From the NCBI RefSeq assembly GCF_003651185.1, contig NZ_RCDC01000008.1:124001-188000 (forward strand): 64,000 nt of DNA. Reading direction: 5' to 3'. This document shows, piece by piece, positions 48,712 to 57,839 of this stretch. The translations under genes and the position numbers were made by a program. The notes under the pieces are model-generated. The model was not told where the DNA came from, did not search any database, and worked only from the letters and a program-made list of their open reading frames with translations. How positions within the stretch are numbered: the stretch's first letter is position 1; every line of letters starts with the position of its first letter. This DNA comes from Stenotrophomonas rhizophila (GTDB lineage: Bacteria; Pseudomonadota; Gammaproteobacteria; Xanthomonadales; Xanthomonadaceae).

Positions 48712-50885
48712 GGTGAGGCCTCCAGGGCATCCAGGTAGCGCTGACCCATGGCATCCGGTGCGATGCGACGAGGGACCTGCGGCAGCGGCCGCAGCAGCGC
48801 ACGCCACAGCTGCGCACGCAGGGCCTGATGGCAGTCGGCGCAGTCCGGGGTGATGCGCAGTGTTTCGATGGCGGCGGCCAGGCCCAGCGGGTCTGGCAGG
48901 CGTGCTTCATTGCGCCGCAGCCACTGGGTCAGTGCATCCAGATCCGGCGCGCTGGCGGGATCGGCAAGCTGCTGCCAGACCTGCACGATGGCCTGGTCGG
49001 GTGCTTCCAGCGCACGCAACGGCAACGTGCGGCTGGCCAGGTCGGCGCGCTCGCCGGTCATGCGCCGGCCCTCGTCGATCGGCGGGAGCTCCGGGCCGAC
49101 CCGCGCCAGGTAGATGCGTTCGGCCTGCTGCACTTCCTTGATGAAACCCAGCGCCTTGTAGGCGTAGGGCAGGGCGCGCTCGGGCTGGCCCTGGCGCAGC
49201 TCGCCTTCCGACGACCACATCTGATCGAGCGCCGCCTTCAGCGTGGCGCGCGTCTTGGGATCGAGCAGGGTGGCCGCCTCGGCGTGATCGTGGGTATGGC
49301 CGTATTCGGCGAGCACATCGGTGGCGCTGCCGAACACCGCAGCGCTGCCGTCGGTCGTGGCGCCGTGGTCGTGGCCGTGATCATCGTGCCCGCCCTGCGC
49401 CTGGGGCTTGGCAGGGTCGGCATCGTGGCCGTGATCGTCGTCGTGCGCGGCCGGCGGCGTGTCGCTGGTCGGCAGGGCATCGCTGGTCGGCGGTGGCTTG
49501 GCCCCGCCTTCGCTTTCCTCGCCGAGGAACTGGCCGTAGCGCAGGCGCAGGATGCGCTGGTCCACGCCGATCGCATCGGCGCGTTTGACGAACTCCTCGG
49601 CCGGCAGCTTGCCGCGCAGTTTGATCAGCGCCTCGGCGTCGATGATGATCTGGCGCTGGCTGCGGAAGTACGCCGGCAGGGTTTTCTTGACCATGCCCTC
49701 CATGTCGGTGCCCTGGATCTCCGCGGCACTGGGCAGGCGCAGGATCACGCTGCTGCTCTGAGCCGTCTGCGCGGTGGGCGTGTGGGTGTCGCGCACGGTC
49801 AACTGGGCGATTACGTCGTTGCCTTCGGTGGCGCCCAGCGCGGCGAGATCCAGCGTGCGGGCGAAGCGCCGCTGCGTTGCCGGGCCGGTGCCGGTCAGGG
49901 TGAAGGTCTGCTCGCGGAAGGTGATGTTCTCGCCGCTGCCCTGGGCCAACGTGACCTTCAACTGTGCGGTGGCGACCACACCGTAGTCGTCGCTGGCTTC
50001 GAACTGCAGCGGCCACTGGCGCTGGCCGGGCGTGCCCAGCACGAGGCTGCGGTCCGGGGCGATCACACGCACCACCGGGGGGCGATCGGGCACCACATCA
50101 AGTCGATATAGGCGGGTGTCGCGCAGGGCGGGTTCGGTGACCACGCGGTACAGCGCCGGACGTGTTGCGGTCCACTGTGCGGTCCACTGTTCGCCATCGC
50201 GCTGCAAGGCGATGCGCTGGCCATCGTGGAACTGCAGGGTCGCGGTCTTCGGCTGCGCGGAGAAACGCAGCGACCAGTGCAGGCGGCTGTCCTGCGCGAC
50301 CTTGCCATCCAGCGCGCTCTGCACGCGCGCGGGCTGCCCGGTGTAGGAAGGGGCGGTGATCTCCAGCCGGGTGGAACGCAGCTGCGGCGGTTGCGCCGGT
50401 GTGGCCGGCGGTGCCGCGGCGCTTGGGAACAGTGGCGCCGCGTTCTGGTCGCGCGGCCAGCCGAAGGCCAGGGCCATGGCCAGCAAGGACATCACCGCCG
50501 ACGCCAGTACCCAGCGCCACGGCCAGCGGGGCCGCAGCTCGGGCAGGCGCGACTGCAGTGCCGCCTCGACATGCGAGCGCTGGCGCTGCTGCAACGGGTT
50601 CAAGGTGTCGGGGGTCGCGAACAGCAGGTCGGCACTGTCCTGCGCCACCGCGTGTTCATCCAGGCGGCGAACCAGCCAGTGGCGATCGAGGCGGCGCGCG
50701 CGCCAGGTGGCCAGCCCGACGCCGACCAGCAACGTCAGCAGCAGGATCACGGTGAACGCATTGAACCCCGCGATCGGCCATGCAACGGCACTGAGTGCCA
50801 GCGCGATCGGTACCGCGACGACGGCGGTGATCCACCACTGGCGCCGGCGAGCGCGCTGCCAGCCGCGCTGGATGATGGCGTTCAT
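48708..50885 (-). CDS. DUF4175-like membrane protein with histidine-rich segment
   Basis: A 725-residue protein. Three membrane spans lie near the N-terminus (about 19-37, 43-60 and 119-138), with RRLDRHWLVRRLDE between the second and third as in DUF4175-type proteins. A long periplasmic part follows: a beta-rich section to about 400, a helical section, then a low-complexity segment at about 475-532 holding ten histidines among Asp and Gly (HDDDHGHD; HDDHGHDHG; GHTHDHAE), a likely metal-binding stretch. A helical C-terminus ends with CADCHQAL, a CxxCH-like motif. The ATG at 50885 overlaps the BatA-like stop (ATGA). Confidence 0.75.
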   Translation of the reverse strand: MNAIIQRGWQRARRRQWWITAVVAVPIALALSAVAWPIAGFNAFTVILLLTLLVGVGLATWRARRLDRHWLVRRLDEHAVAQDSADLLFATPDTLNPLQQRQRSHVEAALQSRLPELRPRWPWRWVLASAVMSLLAMALAFGWPRDQNAAPLFPSAAAPPATPAQPPQLRSTRLEITAPSYTGQPARVQSALDGKVAQDSRLHWSLRFSAQPKTATLQFHDGQRIALQRDGEQWTAQWTATRPALYRVVTEPALRDTRLYRLDVVPDRPPVVRVIAPDRSLVLGTPGQRQWPLQFEASDDYGVVATAQLKVTLAQGSGENITFREQTFTLTGTGPATQRRFARTLDLAALGATEGNDVIAQLTVRDTHTPTAQTAQSSSVILRLPSAAEIQGTDMEGMVKKTLPAYFRSQRQIIIDAEALIKLRGKLPAEEFVKRADAIGVDQRILRLRYGQFLGEESEGGAKPPPTSDALPTSDTPPAAHDDDHGHDADPAKPQAQGGHDDHGHDHGATTDGSAAVFGSATDVLAEYGHTHDHAEAATLLDPKTRATLKAALDQMWSSEGELRQGQPERALPYAYKALGFIKEVQQAERIYLARVGPELPPIDEGRRMTGERADLASRTLPLRALEAPDQAIVQVWQQLADPASAPDLDALTQWLRRNEARLPDPLGLAAAIETLRITPDCADCHQALRAQLWRALLRPLPQVPRRIAPDAMGQRYLDALEASP

Positions 50886-52000
50886 GCCCCCGCTCCACGG
50901 CGCGGCGAGGCGGCCACCACCCGTTCCAGCGCGAACAGCAACACGATCAGCGCCAGCAGCCACGGGGTCAGCTCACGCGGCAGCGGACGCGGCGTGGCGC
51001 CACCGCGCACTGGCTGCTGTGTCGCCGCGGCTGCGAGCGTGGGCGTGGCGGGTGCGGCGACGACCGCCAGCAACTGGCGCGGGAAGCCGGGATCGCGCAG
51101 CACCGGCAGCGCCGTCGGCGTCAGCGGCGCAGTGAAACGCAGCAGGCGACCACTGCCCTCGAGCCGCTGTTCCAGTACCAACGTGCCGTCCGCATCGCGC
51201 AGGGCGGGAGTCCAACCCTCCCCAGTAGAACCCGACGCGACCAGCGCGCTGCCGCCCTGGCGCACCCACGCTTGCCAGGCGGCAGGCAGCGGCGCAGCGG
51301 CGAGCCACACGCCGATCTGCCCGGCGTCCGGGGCGGTACCGGCACCGCGTGCGGGAGACAACCCCTGGTTGGACCATGCGCGCTGGAACGCGGCCAACAC
51401 GCGTTGCTCGCCTTCCGCGATCTCGCCACCGACCTGCAGCACAGGCAGTGCCGCCGTGCGCGCGCGGGTCGGTGCCATGAGGATCGGCCGCCAGTTCACG
51501 GCACGCGACAGGCGCGGGCGCTCGCCATCCAGCCCGGGCATCGGGTCAGGCACGTATACCGTCAGCGATGCGCCGGCGGGCAGGCGCTGATCCAGCTCGC
51601 GCAGCAGGCTGGCCAGCGGTTGATGGGGCGCCGGCGCGCCGTCGGCCAGCGCAGGGAAGCCAGGCGCGAGCCATCGCCAGTCCCCTTCGGCATCCTGGCC
51701 ACGCAGCGCCGCCCCGTCCAGACCGGGGGCGACCACCGTGACCGCGTGGGTATCGGCCGCGCCCCCGTGCAGCACCGGCCGCGCCAGCAGCAGGGCCAGC
51801 GCGGCAAGCAACAGCAACCGCACCAACAGCAGCGGCCACTCATCGAAACGGACGTTCTGGCGCGGCCGGATCCGGGCCCGCAGCCAGCGCAACGCGGCGA
51901 AATCCAGCGGCGCATATTGGTGGCGCCGCGCCAGGTGGATCAACAGCGGCACCAGCCAGGCGGCCAGTGCGAGCAGGCCGAGCGGGAACAGCAGGCTCAC
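50882..52000 (-). CDS. BatA-like (aerotolerance N-terminal) membrane protein
   Basis: A 372-residue membrane protein beginning with the conserved Bat N-terminal module: MSLLFPLGLLALAAWLVPLLIH, then the LDFAALRWLR block and a second span (LLLVRLLLLAALALLLARP). A periplasmic domain follows and a C-terminal span (TPWLLALIVLLFALERVV) closes it. Bat proteins act with MoxR ATPases in envelope stress tolerance. No MIDAS metal site is visible. Its start overlaps the DUF58 stop by 4 bases. Confidence 0.85.
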   Translation of the reverse strand: MSLLFPLGLLALAAWLVPLLIHLARRHQYAPLDFAALRWLRARIRPRQNVRFDEWPLLLVRLLLLAALALLLARPVLHGGAADTHAVTVVAPGLDGAALRGQDAEGDWRWLAPGFPALADGAPAPHQPLASLLRELDQRLPAGASLTVYVPDPMPGLDGERPRLSRAVNWRPILMAPTRARTAALPVLQVGGEIAEGEQRVLAAFQRAWSNQGLSPARGAGTAPDAGQIGVWLAAAPLPAAWQAWVRQGGSALVASGSTGEGWTPALRDADGTLVLEQRLEGSGRLLRFTAPLTPTALPVLRDPGFPRQLLAVVAAPATPTLAAAATQQPVRGGATPRPLPRELTPWLLALIVLLFALERVVAASPRRGAGA

Positions 52001-52893
52001 GCGCCACCTCCGGCGCCGAGCAGCACACGCAGGGGCTGATCCAGCGGCTGGTCGAGATAGCCGGTGGCGTGCACGATGCCGCTGCTCTGAAGACGCGCCT
52101 GCAACGCACGCTGCGCAGCGTCGAAGCGGGCCAGGTAGTCCTCTCGGATCGCACGGCCGTCCCCCAGCAGTTCTTCGCCGGTCTCCGGATCGCGGAAGCG
52201 GTGGCCCTGGGTGAACGGGAAATCGCGCTCTTCGGCGGTCAGCAGCTGCAGGTGCAGCACTTCGCGACGGGCGGCCGCCAGCCGTTCCATCAGCACGATG
52301 CCGGCCTCGTCGAAACCATCGCCCAGTGCGACCAGCAGATCGCCGGCCTGCACGCGCTCCCAGATCGGCGCCAGCGAGGTCACCGGCGGCCAGCTGCCAC
52401 TGGCCTGCAGCTGGCGCAGCAGCAGGTGCACGCGGTCACGTTGGCGCGGGCCGTGCCCGGCGGGCACCAGCTGCACGCCGCCGCCGCTGACCACGATCGC
52501 GCCGAAGCGGTCGCCCTGCTGCAGGGCCAGTTCCACGAGGCAGGCGGCGGTCGCGCAGGCGTGGTCCAGCCGCGACGCGTCCGGTCGCGCGCGATCACGC
52601 TGCCCCGCCGAGGCGGTCGCATCGATCAGCACCCAAGCCGTGATCGGGCTCTCGCGCTCGGATTCGCGTACGAAGAACCGGTCCGAGCGCGCGTAGAGCT
52701 TCCAGTCGATCTGGCGCAGCTCATCACCGGGTTCGTAGGCACGGTACTGCGCGAACTCCAGCCCGGCACCGCGGCTGCGGCTGGCGTGCTGCCCGATTCC
52801 GTGCGCACCGCGCGCACGGCGTGGCAGCAGCCGCAGCGCCTTGAGGCGGCTGCGGACATCGGCGGGGATCGCGATCGGTGCGGTGCGGCTCAC
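51997..52893 (-). CDS. DUF58 protein, MoxR partner
   Basis: A 298-residue DUF58 protein with a von Willebrand A-like fold. The hallmark RQIDWKLYARSDRFFVRE spans residues 60-77, and a MIDAS-like DATAS follows at 91-95. It is probably cytosolic or peripheral, since no membrane span is present. DUF58 proteins accompany MoxR ATPases almost universally and are thought to be their adaptor or substrate. I start it at the GTG at 52893, 10 bases after the moxR stop; the longer frame overlaps moxR without similarity. Confidence 0.88.
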   Translation of the reverse strand: MSRTAPIAIPADVRSRLKALRLLPRRARGAHGIGQHASRSRGAGLEFAQYRAYEPGDELRQIDWKLYARSDRFFVRESERESPITAWVLIDATASAGQRDRARPDASRLDHACATAACLVELALQQGDRFGAIVVSGGGVQLVPAGHGPRQRDRVHLLLRQLQASGSWPPVTSLAPIWERVQAGDLLVALGDGFDEAGIVLMERLAAARREVLHLQLLTAEERDFPFTQGHRFRDPETGEELLGDGRAIREDYLARFDAAQRALQARLQSSGIVHATGYLDQPLDQPLRVLLGAGGGA

Positions 52894-52903
52894 GGCGTGT
52901 GGA

Positions 52904-53887
<984 letters not shown>

Positions 53888-53907
53888 AAGGCACTCGCAG
53901 GATCGGC

Positions 53908-53930
53908 GTAGAGCCACGCCATGCGTGGCT
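53908..53930. repeat. GTAG-headed palindrome (SMAG-type) upstream of moxR
   Basis: GTAG then AGCCACGC (53912-53919), loop CAT and GCGTGGCT (53923-53930). It lies in the 61-base gap between the DUF4159 and moxR genes, within a likely operon, and could split expression between the protease half and the MoxR half. Confidence 0.7.
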
Positions 53931-53948
53931 GAAAAAGCAGGAAGAAGC

Positions 53949-54656
53949 TCAGCTGTTCAACGCATACATCACGATGTTGACGGCGAAGCGGGTGTTGTCT
54001 TCGGCCAGGAAGCGCTTGTTGCGCCAGTCGTAGTCCCACTCGCACCCGTAATCCTTGTTGCTGTAGAGCACACCCAATCGACCATCGATCTGGATGCCTT
54101 TGAGGTAATCGTGGACCAGATCATCGCCCCAGCCATTGAGCTCGAACCCGGTGGCCGGTGGGCCCTCGGGGAAGCGGAAGAAGCTGCGGTACAGCGCATG
54201 ATTGTTCGGGAGCTTGCCCAGCGCCCTGGGCCCGAACAGCTTGGCCATCTGCGCTTCGAAGGAGGTGGCGAACAGGCCGTCGATGTCGTGGTTGCAGTCA
54301 TCGACGAACACGAAGCCGCCATTGCGCACGTAGCGTACGAAGTTCTGCCGTTCGGCTGCATTGAACTCGACCAGCTTGTGGCCGGCCAGGTAGCAGAACG
54401 GCGCCTCCAGCATGCGCGGATCGGACAGCGCGATCACGTGCTCGGTCGGGTCCACGCGCAGGGAGGTGTAATCGATCAGCGAGGTGATCACGTTGGACGG
54501 CATGCGCGCATCCACGTCCCAGTCGCCGGAGTCGTACTTGAGGCGGGTGAACCAGAAGTCGTAACGCCCGGCCTGGGCGCGTGCCGGCGCGGGCAATGCC
54601 GCGAAGGCGGCACTGCCCAGCATCAGGCGCAGGAACTGTGCGCGGTTCATCGCCAC
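53949..54656 (-). CDS. Exported DUF4159-type protein
   Basis: A 235-residue exported protein; the signal peptide ends about PAPARAQ. The body resembles DUF4159 proteins, which have a Rossmann-like glutamine-amidotransferase fold without a nucleophile: FWFTRLKYDSGDWD, DPRMLEAPFCYLAGH and NGGFVFVDDCNHD. DUF4159 genes are often found with MoxR/Bat loci. It starts at a GTG (54656) with GGGA upstream, or at the ATG two codons later. Its role is probably structural or ligand-binding in the periplasm. Confidence 0.78.
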   Translation of the reverse strand: MAMNRAQFLRLMLGSAAFAALPAPARAQAGRYDFWFTRLKYDSGDWDVDARMPSNVITSLIDYTSLRVDPTEHVIALSDPRMLEAPFCYLAGHKLVEFNAAERQNFVRYVRNGGFVFVDDCNHDIDGLFATSFEAQMAKLFGPRALGKLPNNHALYRSFFRFPEGPPATGFELNGWGDDLVHDYLKGIQIDGRLGVLYSNKDYGCEWDYDWRNKRFLAEDNTRFAVNIVMYALNS

Positions 54657-54689
54657 GCACGTTCCCGGGTGTCACCGGCCAGACGAAGA

Positions 54690-54706
54690 GACGGCCAGTG
54701 GCCGTC
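54690..54706. repeat. Short hairpin between the PmbA-like and DUF4159 genes
   Basis: GACGGCC (54690-54696) pairs with GGCCGTC (54700-54706) around AGT. It occupies the 61-base gap ahead of the DUF4159 gene. It lacks GTAG and a T-run. Confidence 0.4.
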
Positions 54707-54717
54707 ACGACCGTTCA

Positions 54718-56052
54718 TCAGACCGCGTCGGACAACGAGGTGAAGGTGAAATCGCGCAGCTTCATCGGCGGAATCATCATCACCAGGCTGGACTCGTCAC
54801 CGGCCACACGCACCGGCTTGCCCAGCTCTTCGATGTTGTTGAGCATGATCACCGGCGACTCATTGAACCGGAAGTTCTTCACCGGGTGCTTGATCTGGCC
54901 GTTCTCGATGTAGAAGGTGCCATCGCGGGTCAGGCCGGTCAGCAGCACGGTCTGCGGATCGACCATGCGGATGTACCAGGTGCGGGTGACCAGGATGCCC
55001 TTCTGGGTGCCACGCACCAGCTCGGCGGTGCTCTTGTCGCCACCGGCCATCAGCAGGTTGCCCGGCCGCGCGTTGGCGGTCTTGCCCTGCTTCTGCGCCC
55101 AGAAACGCGAGTAGTTGAGGTTGGCGATCCTGCCGTCCTTGATGATGTCCAGCTTTTCGCGCGGCTGGCCTTCGTTGTCCCACGGCAGCACGGCCGCGTC
55201 CGGGTGCCACGGGTCGGCCACCATCGTCACACGCGGGTCGTAGACCTGTTCGCCGAGCTTGTTGCCGCCGCCCTTCTTGGAGAGGAAGCTGCGGCCTTCA
55301 TCGGCCGAGCGCGCATCGAAGAAGTTCATCATGAAGCTGATCAGGCCGGCCGCCGCCGCCGGCTCCAGGATCACCGTGTACTTGCCCGGCTCCAGGGCCT
55401 TGGCTTCGGCCGATTCGGTAGCCTTGCGCATGGCGATGCGGATGTCCTGGTCGGCCTTGAAATCGGCCGCGTCCTTCACACTGCGCCCCACCCAGCCCGA
55501 GCCACGCCCGTCTTCGGTACGCACCGTGCAGGTGTAGTTGAAATTGGTGCCGCGCTGGTAGCCGAAGTTGCGGTTGCTGTTGGCCGTTGCATAGAAGCTC
55601 TGGCCATCTTCCAGGAAGCCGGCGGCGATCAGGCCGTTGCCCCGGCAGGGCGCGATCGAGTCGGCGGCGACCTTGGCGCGGAAGGCCGGGTCGATGGCCG
55701 CGGTCGATTCGCTGAAGGTCGGGCTGGCAGTGTAGGTCTGCTTGCCGATGGCCGGCATGAACTCGGGGTTCTCCGGGGCCAGGCGGGCCAGATCTTCGGC
55801 ACGGCGCACCACGCGTTCCAGCGCGGCGTCGTCGAACTCGTTGATCGAGGCGGTGCCGACGCGCTTGCCGAAGGCGACCGTCACGGCCAGCTCGGTGTTG
55901 TCGACGATGCCGCTGGTGGAGACATTGTTCAGTGCGAAACGGATGTTGCCGTCGATCGAGCCGGCCAGCACGGCGGTGCACTCATCGGCCTTGGAGAGCG
56001 CGATGACCTTGTCGAGGATGGCCTTGGCCTGGGCTTCGGTGAAGATACTCAT
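54718..56052 (-). CDS. PmbA/TldE-like protein, no signal peptide
   Basis: A 444-residue member of the TldD/PmbA superfamily. The N-terminal MSIFTEAQAKAILDKVIALSK and EFDDAALERVVRRAEDLAR blocks and the C-terminal NGQIKHPVKNFRFNESP fit the PmbA (TldE) side. The HEXXXH zinc motif is absent, as expected for the non-catalytic subunit that pairs with TldD. AGGAG lies 9 bases before the ATG. It follows the first TldD-like gene after 20 bases. Unlike its two neighbours it has no export signal. Confidence 0.88.
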   Translation of the reverse strand: MSIFTEAQAKAILDKVIALSKADECTAVLAGSIDGNIRFALNNVSTSGIVDNTELAVTVAFGKRVGTASINEFDDAALERVVRRAEDLARLAPENPEFMPAIGKQTYTASPTFSESTAAIDPAFRAKVAADSIAPCRGNGLIAAGFLEDGQSFYATANSNRNFGYQRGTNFNYTCTVRTEDGRGSGWVGRSVKDAADFKADQDIRIAMRKATESAEAKALEPGKYTVILEPAAAAGLISFMMNFFDARSADEGRSFLSKKGGGNKLGEQVYDPRVTMVADPWHPDAAVLPWDNEGQPREKLDIIKDGRIANLNYSRFWAQKQGKTANARPGNLLMAGGDKSTAELVRGTQKGILVTRTWYIRMVDPQTVLLTGLTRDGTFYIENGQIKHPVKNFRFNESPVIMLNNIEELGKPVRVAGDESSLVMMIPPMKLRDFTFTSLSDAV

Positions 56053-56072
56053 GGATTGGGGCTCCTGACCGG

Positions 56073-57707
56073 TCAGCCGAGGCTGCGCGCGGTGTTGATG
56101 ACGTTGATGCCGTTGAAGCGCGCGGTGGACGAACCGTGCGAGACCGCCGAGACCTGGCCGGGCTGGCCCTTGCCGTCGAAGAACGAACCGCCCAGGCGGT
56201 AGTCGCTTTCATCGGCCACGGCGGTGCAGGCGTTCCAGAACTCCGGCGTGCGGATCTGGTAGGCCACGTCCTCGAGCATGCGGGTGATCTGGCCGTTCTT
56301 GATTTCATAGAACAGCTGGCCACCGAACTGCGCGTTGTAGCGCTGCTGATCGATGGAGAACGAGCCGTCGCCGATGATGTAGATGCCGTTCTCGACGTCC
56401 TTGATCATGTCGGCCACGCTCAGTTTGGTCTTGCCCGGCGCCATCGAGACATTGGCCATGCGCTGGAACTGCACGCTGGACCAGGAATCGGCATAGCAGC
56501 AGCCGTCGGACTCGGTCTTGCCCAGGATATGGGCCTGGTCGCGGATGGTCTGGTAATCCACCAGCTTGCCTTCGCTGATCAGATCCCAGCGCTTGGTCTT
56601 GACGCCCTCATCGTCGTAGCCGACCGCACCGAGGCTGCCCGGCTGGGTCTTGTCGGCGAAGATGTTGACCTTGTCGCTGCCGTACTGGAAATGCTGCTCG
56701 CGCTTGTCCAGCGTGGCGAAGCTGGTGCCGGCGTAGTTGGCTTCGTAGCCGAGCACGCGGTCCAGTTCCAGCGGGTGGCCGACCGACTCGTGGATGGTCA
56801 GCCAGGTGTGCGACGGATCCAGGATCAGGTCGTACTTGCCCGGCTTCACCGACGGTGCCTTGAGCTTTTCCTGCGCCTGCTTGGCCGCGGCGATCGCATC
56901 GGCCTTCATGTCATAGGAGTTGCGGTAGTTGACCACGCCGTTGGGCGAGACCGCCTTGCCGGTGCCGACGCCATCAAGGTACTCGTAGCCCAGGCCCATC
57001 GGCGAGGACAGCCCGGAGCGGGTGCGGAACTTGCCGGTGCTCTTGTCGATCGCGGTGACCGTCATCGGTGCCCAGATGCGGTGCACATCCTGGTCGATGT
57101 AGGAGCCATCGGTGGAGGCGAAGTACTTCTGCTCGTTGACCAGGAACAGCATCGAGTTGACGAAGCTGGCGCCGGCGCCCATCGCGCCTGCATTGACGTC
57201 CAGCAGCAGCTCGACCTTCTCCTTGATCGGCACGTCCATCGCGTTCTTGCGGATCGGGGTGCGCCAGGACACTTCGCCCACGCCGGGCGCGGCCGCCAGC
57301 TGCACCGGGGCGGTCTGCACGCCGGCGTTGGCCTTGGCGATCGCAGCGGCCTGCTGCGCGGCACGCGCCACATCGGTGGTGCCGAGCTGGTTGGTGGCGG
57401 CAAAGCCCCAGGCGCCGTTGACGATCACGCGGATGCCCACACCGGTCGATTCGGTGTTCACCACGTTCTGCACCTTGTCCTCGCGGGTGATCACGTACTG
57501 GCGCAGGTAGCGGCCGATACGTACATCGCAGTAGGTCGCACCGGCCTGGCGCGCGGCGGCCAGGGCGGCATCGGCCAAGCGCTTTTTCAGCGCCGGATCG
57601 AGTGCGCTCTGCAGTTGCTCGGCGGCAATGACCTTGCCGAAGAACGACGGGACGATCAGTCCGCCAGCGGTAAGCCCGGTCAGGGCGAGAAAGTCACGTC
57701 TTTGCAA
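56073..57707 (-). CDS. Tat-exported TldD-family metalloprotease (paralogue 1)
   Basis: A 544-residue TldD-type zinc protease. The N-terminus MQRRDFLALTG with a hydrophobic stretch to about residue 29 is a twin-arginine signal. The zinc motif is HESVGH (in TIHESVGHPLELDRVLG), and a downstream cysteine pair in DGCCYADSW probably supplies the third ligand. In cytosolic TldD/TldE the heterodimer degrades or trims unfolded peptides; here export is predicted. The start is a TTG at 57707, with GGAG 7 bases upstream, needed to include the RR motif. It is highly similar to the next gene. Confidence 0.88.
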   Translation of the reverse strand: MQRRDFLALTGLTAGGLIVPSFFGKVIAAEQLQSALDPALKKRLADAALAAARQAGATYCDVRIGRYLRQYVITREDKVQNVVNTESTGVGIRVIVNGAWGFAATNQLGTTDVARAAQQAAAIAKANAGVQTAPVQLAAAPGVGEVSWRTPIRKNAMDVPIKEKVELLLDVNAGAMGAGASFVNSMLFLVNEQKYFASTDGSYIDQDVHRIWAPMTVTAIDKSTGKFRTRSGLSSPMGLGYEYLDGVGTGKAVSPNGVVNYRNSYDMKADAIAAAKQAQEKLKAPSVKPGKYDLILDPSHTWLTIHESVGHPLELDRVLGYEANYAGTSFATLDKREQHFQYGSDKVNIFADKTQPGSLGAVGYDDEGVKTKRWDLISEGKLVDYQTIRDQAHILGKTESDGCCYADSWSSVQFQRMANVSMAPGKTKLSVADMIKDVENGIYIIGDGSFSIDQQRYNAQFGGQLFYEIKNGQITRMLEDVAYQIRTPEFWNACTAVADESDYRLGGSFFDGKGQPGQVSAVSHGSSTARFNGINVINTARSLG

Positions 57708-57839
57708 GGCAGCTCTCCACGTCGGTGTGGGGGTGGCAGGGAAACAGCGACATCAGGGCGACCGCCGCGGCGGCACTGCCGATTCTTGCGGCCGTACGGG
57801 CGCCGCGGTAGTGACATTCGGCATGGAGCGGGGACAGGC

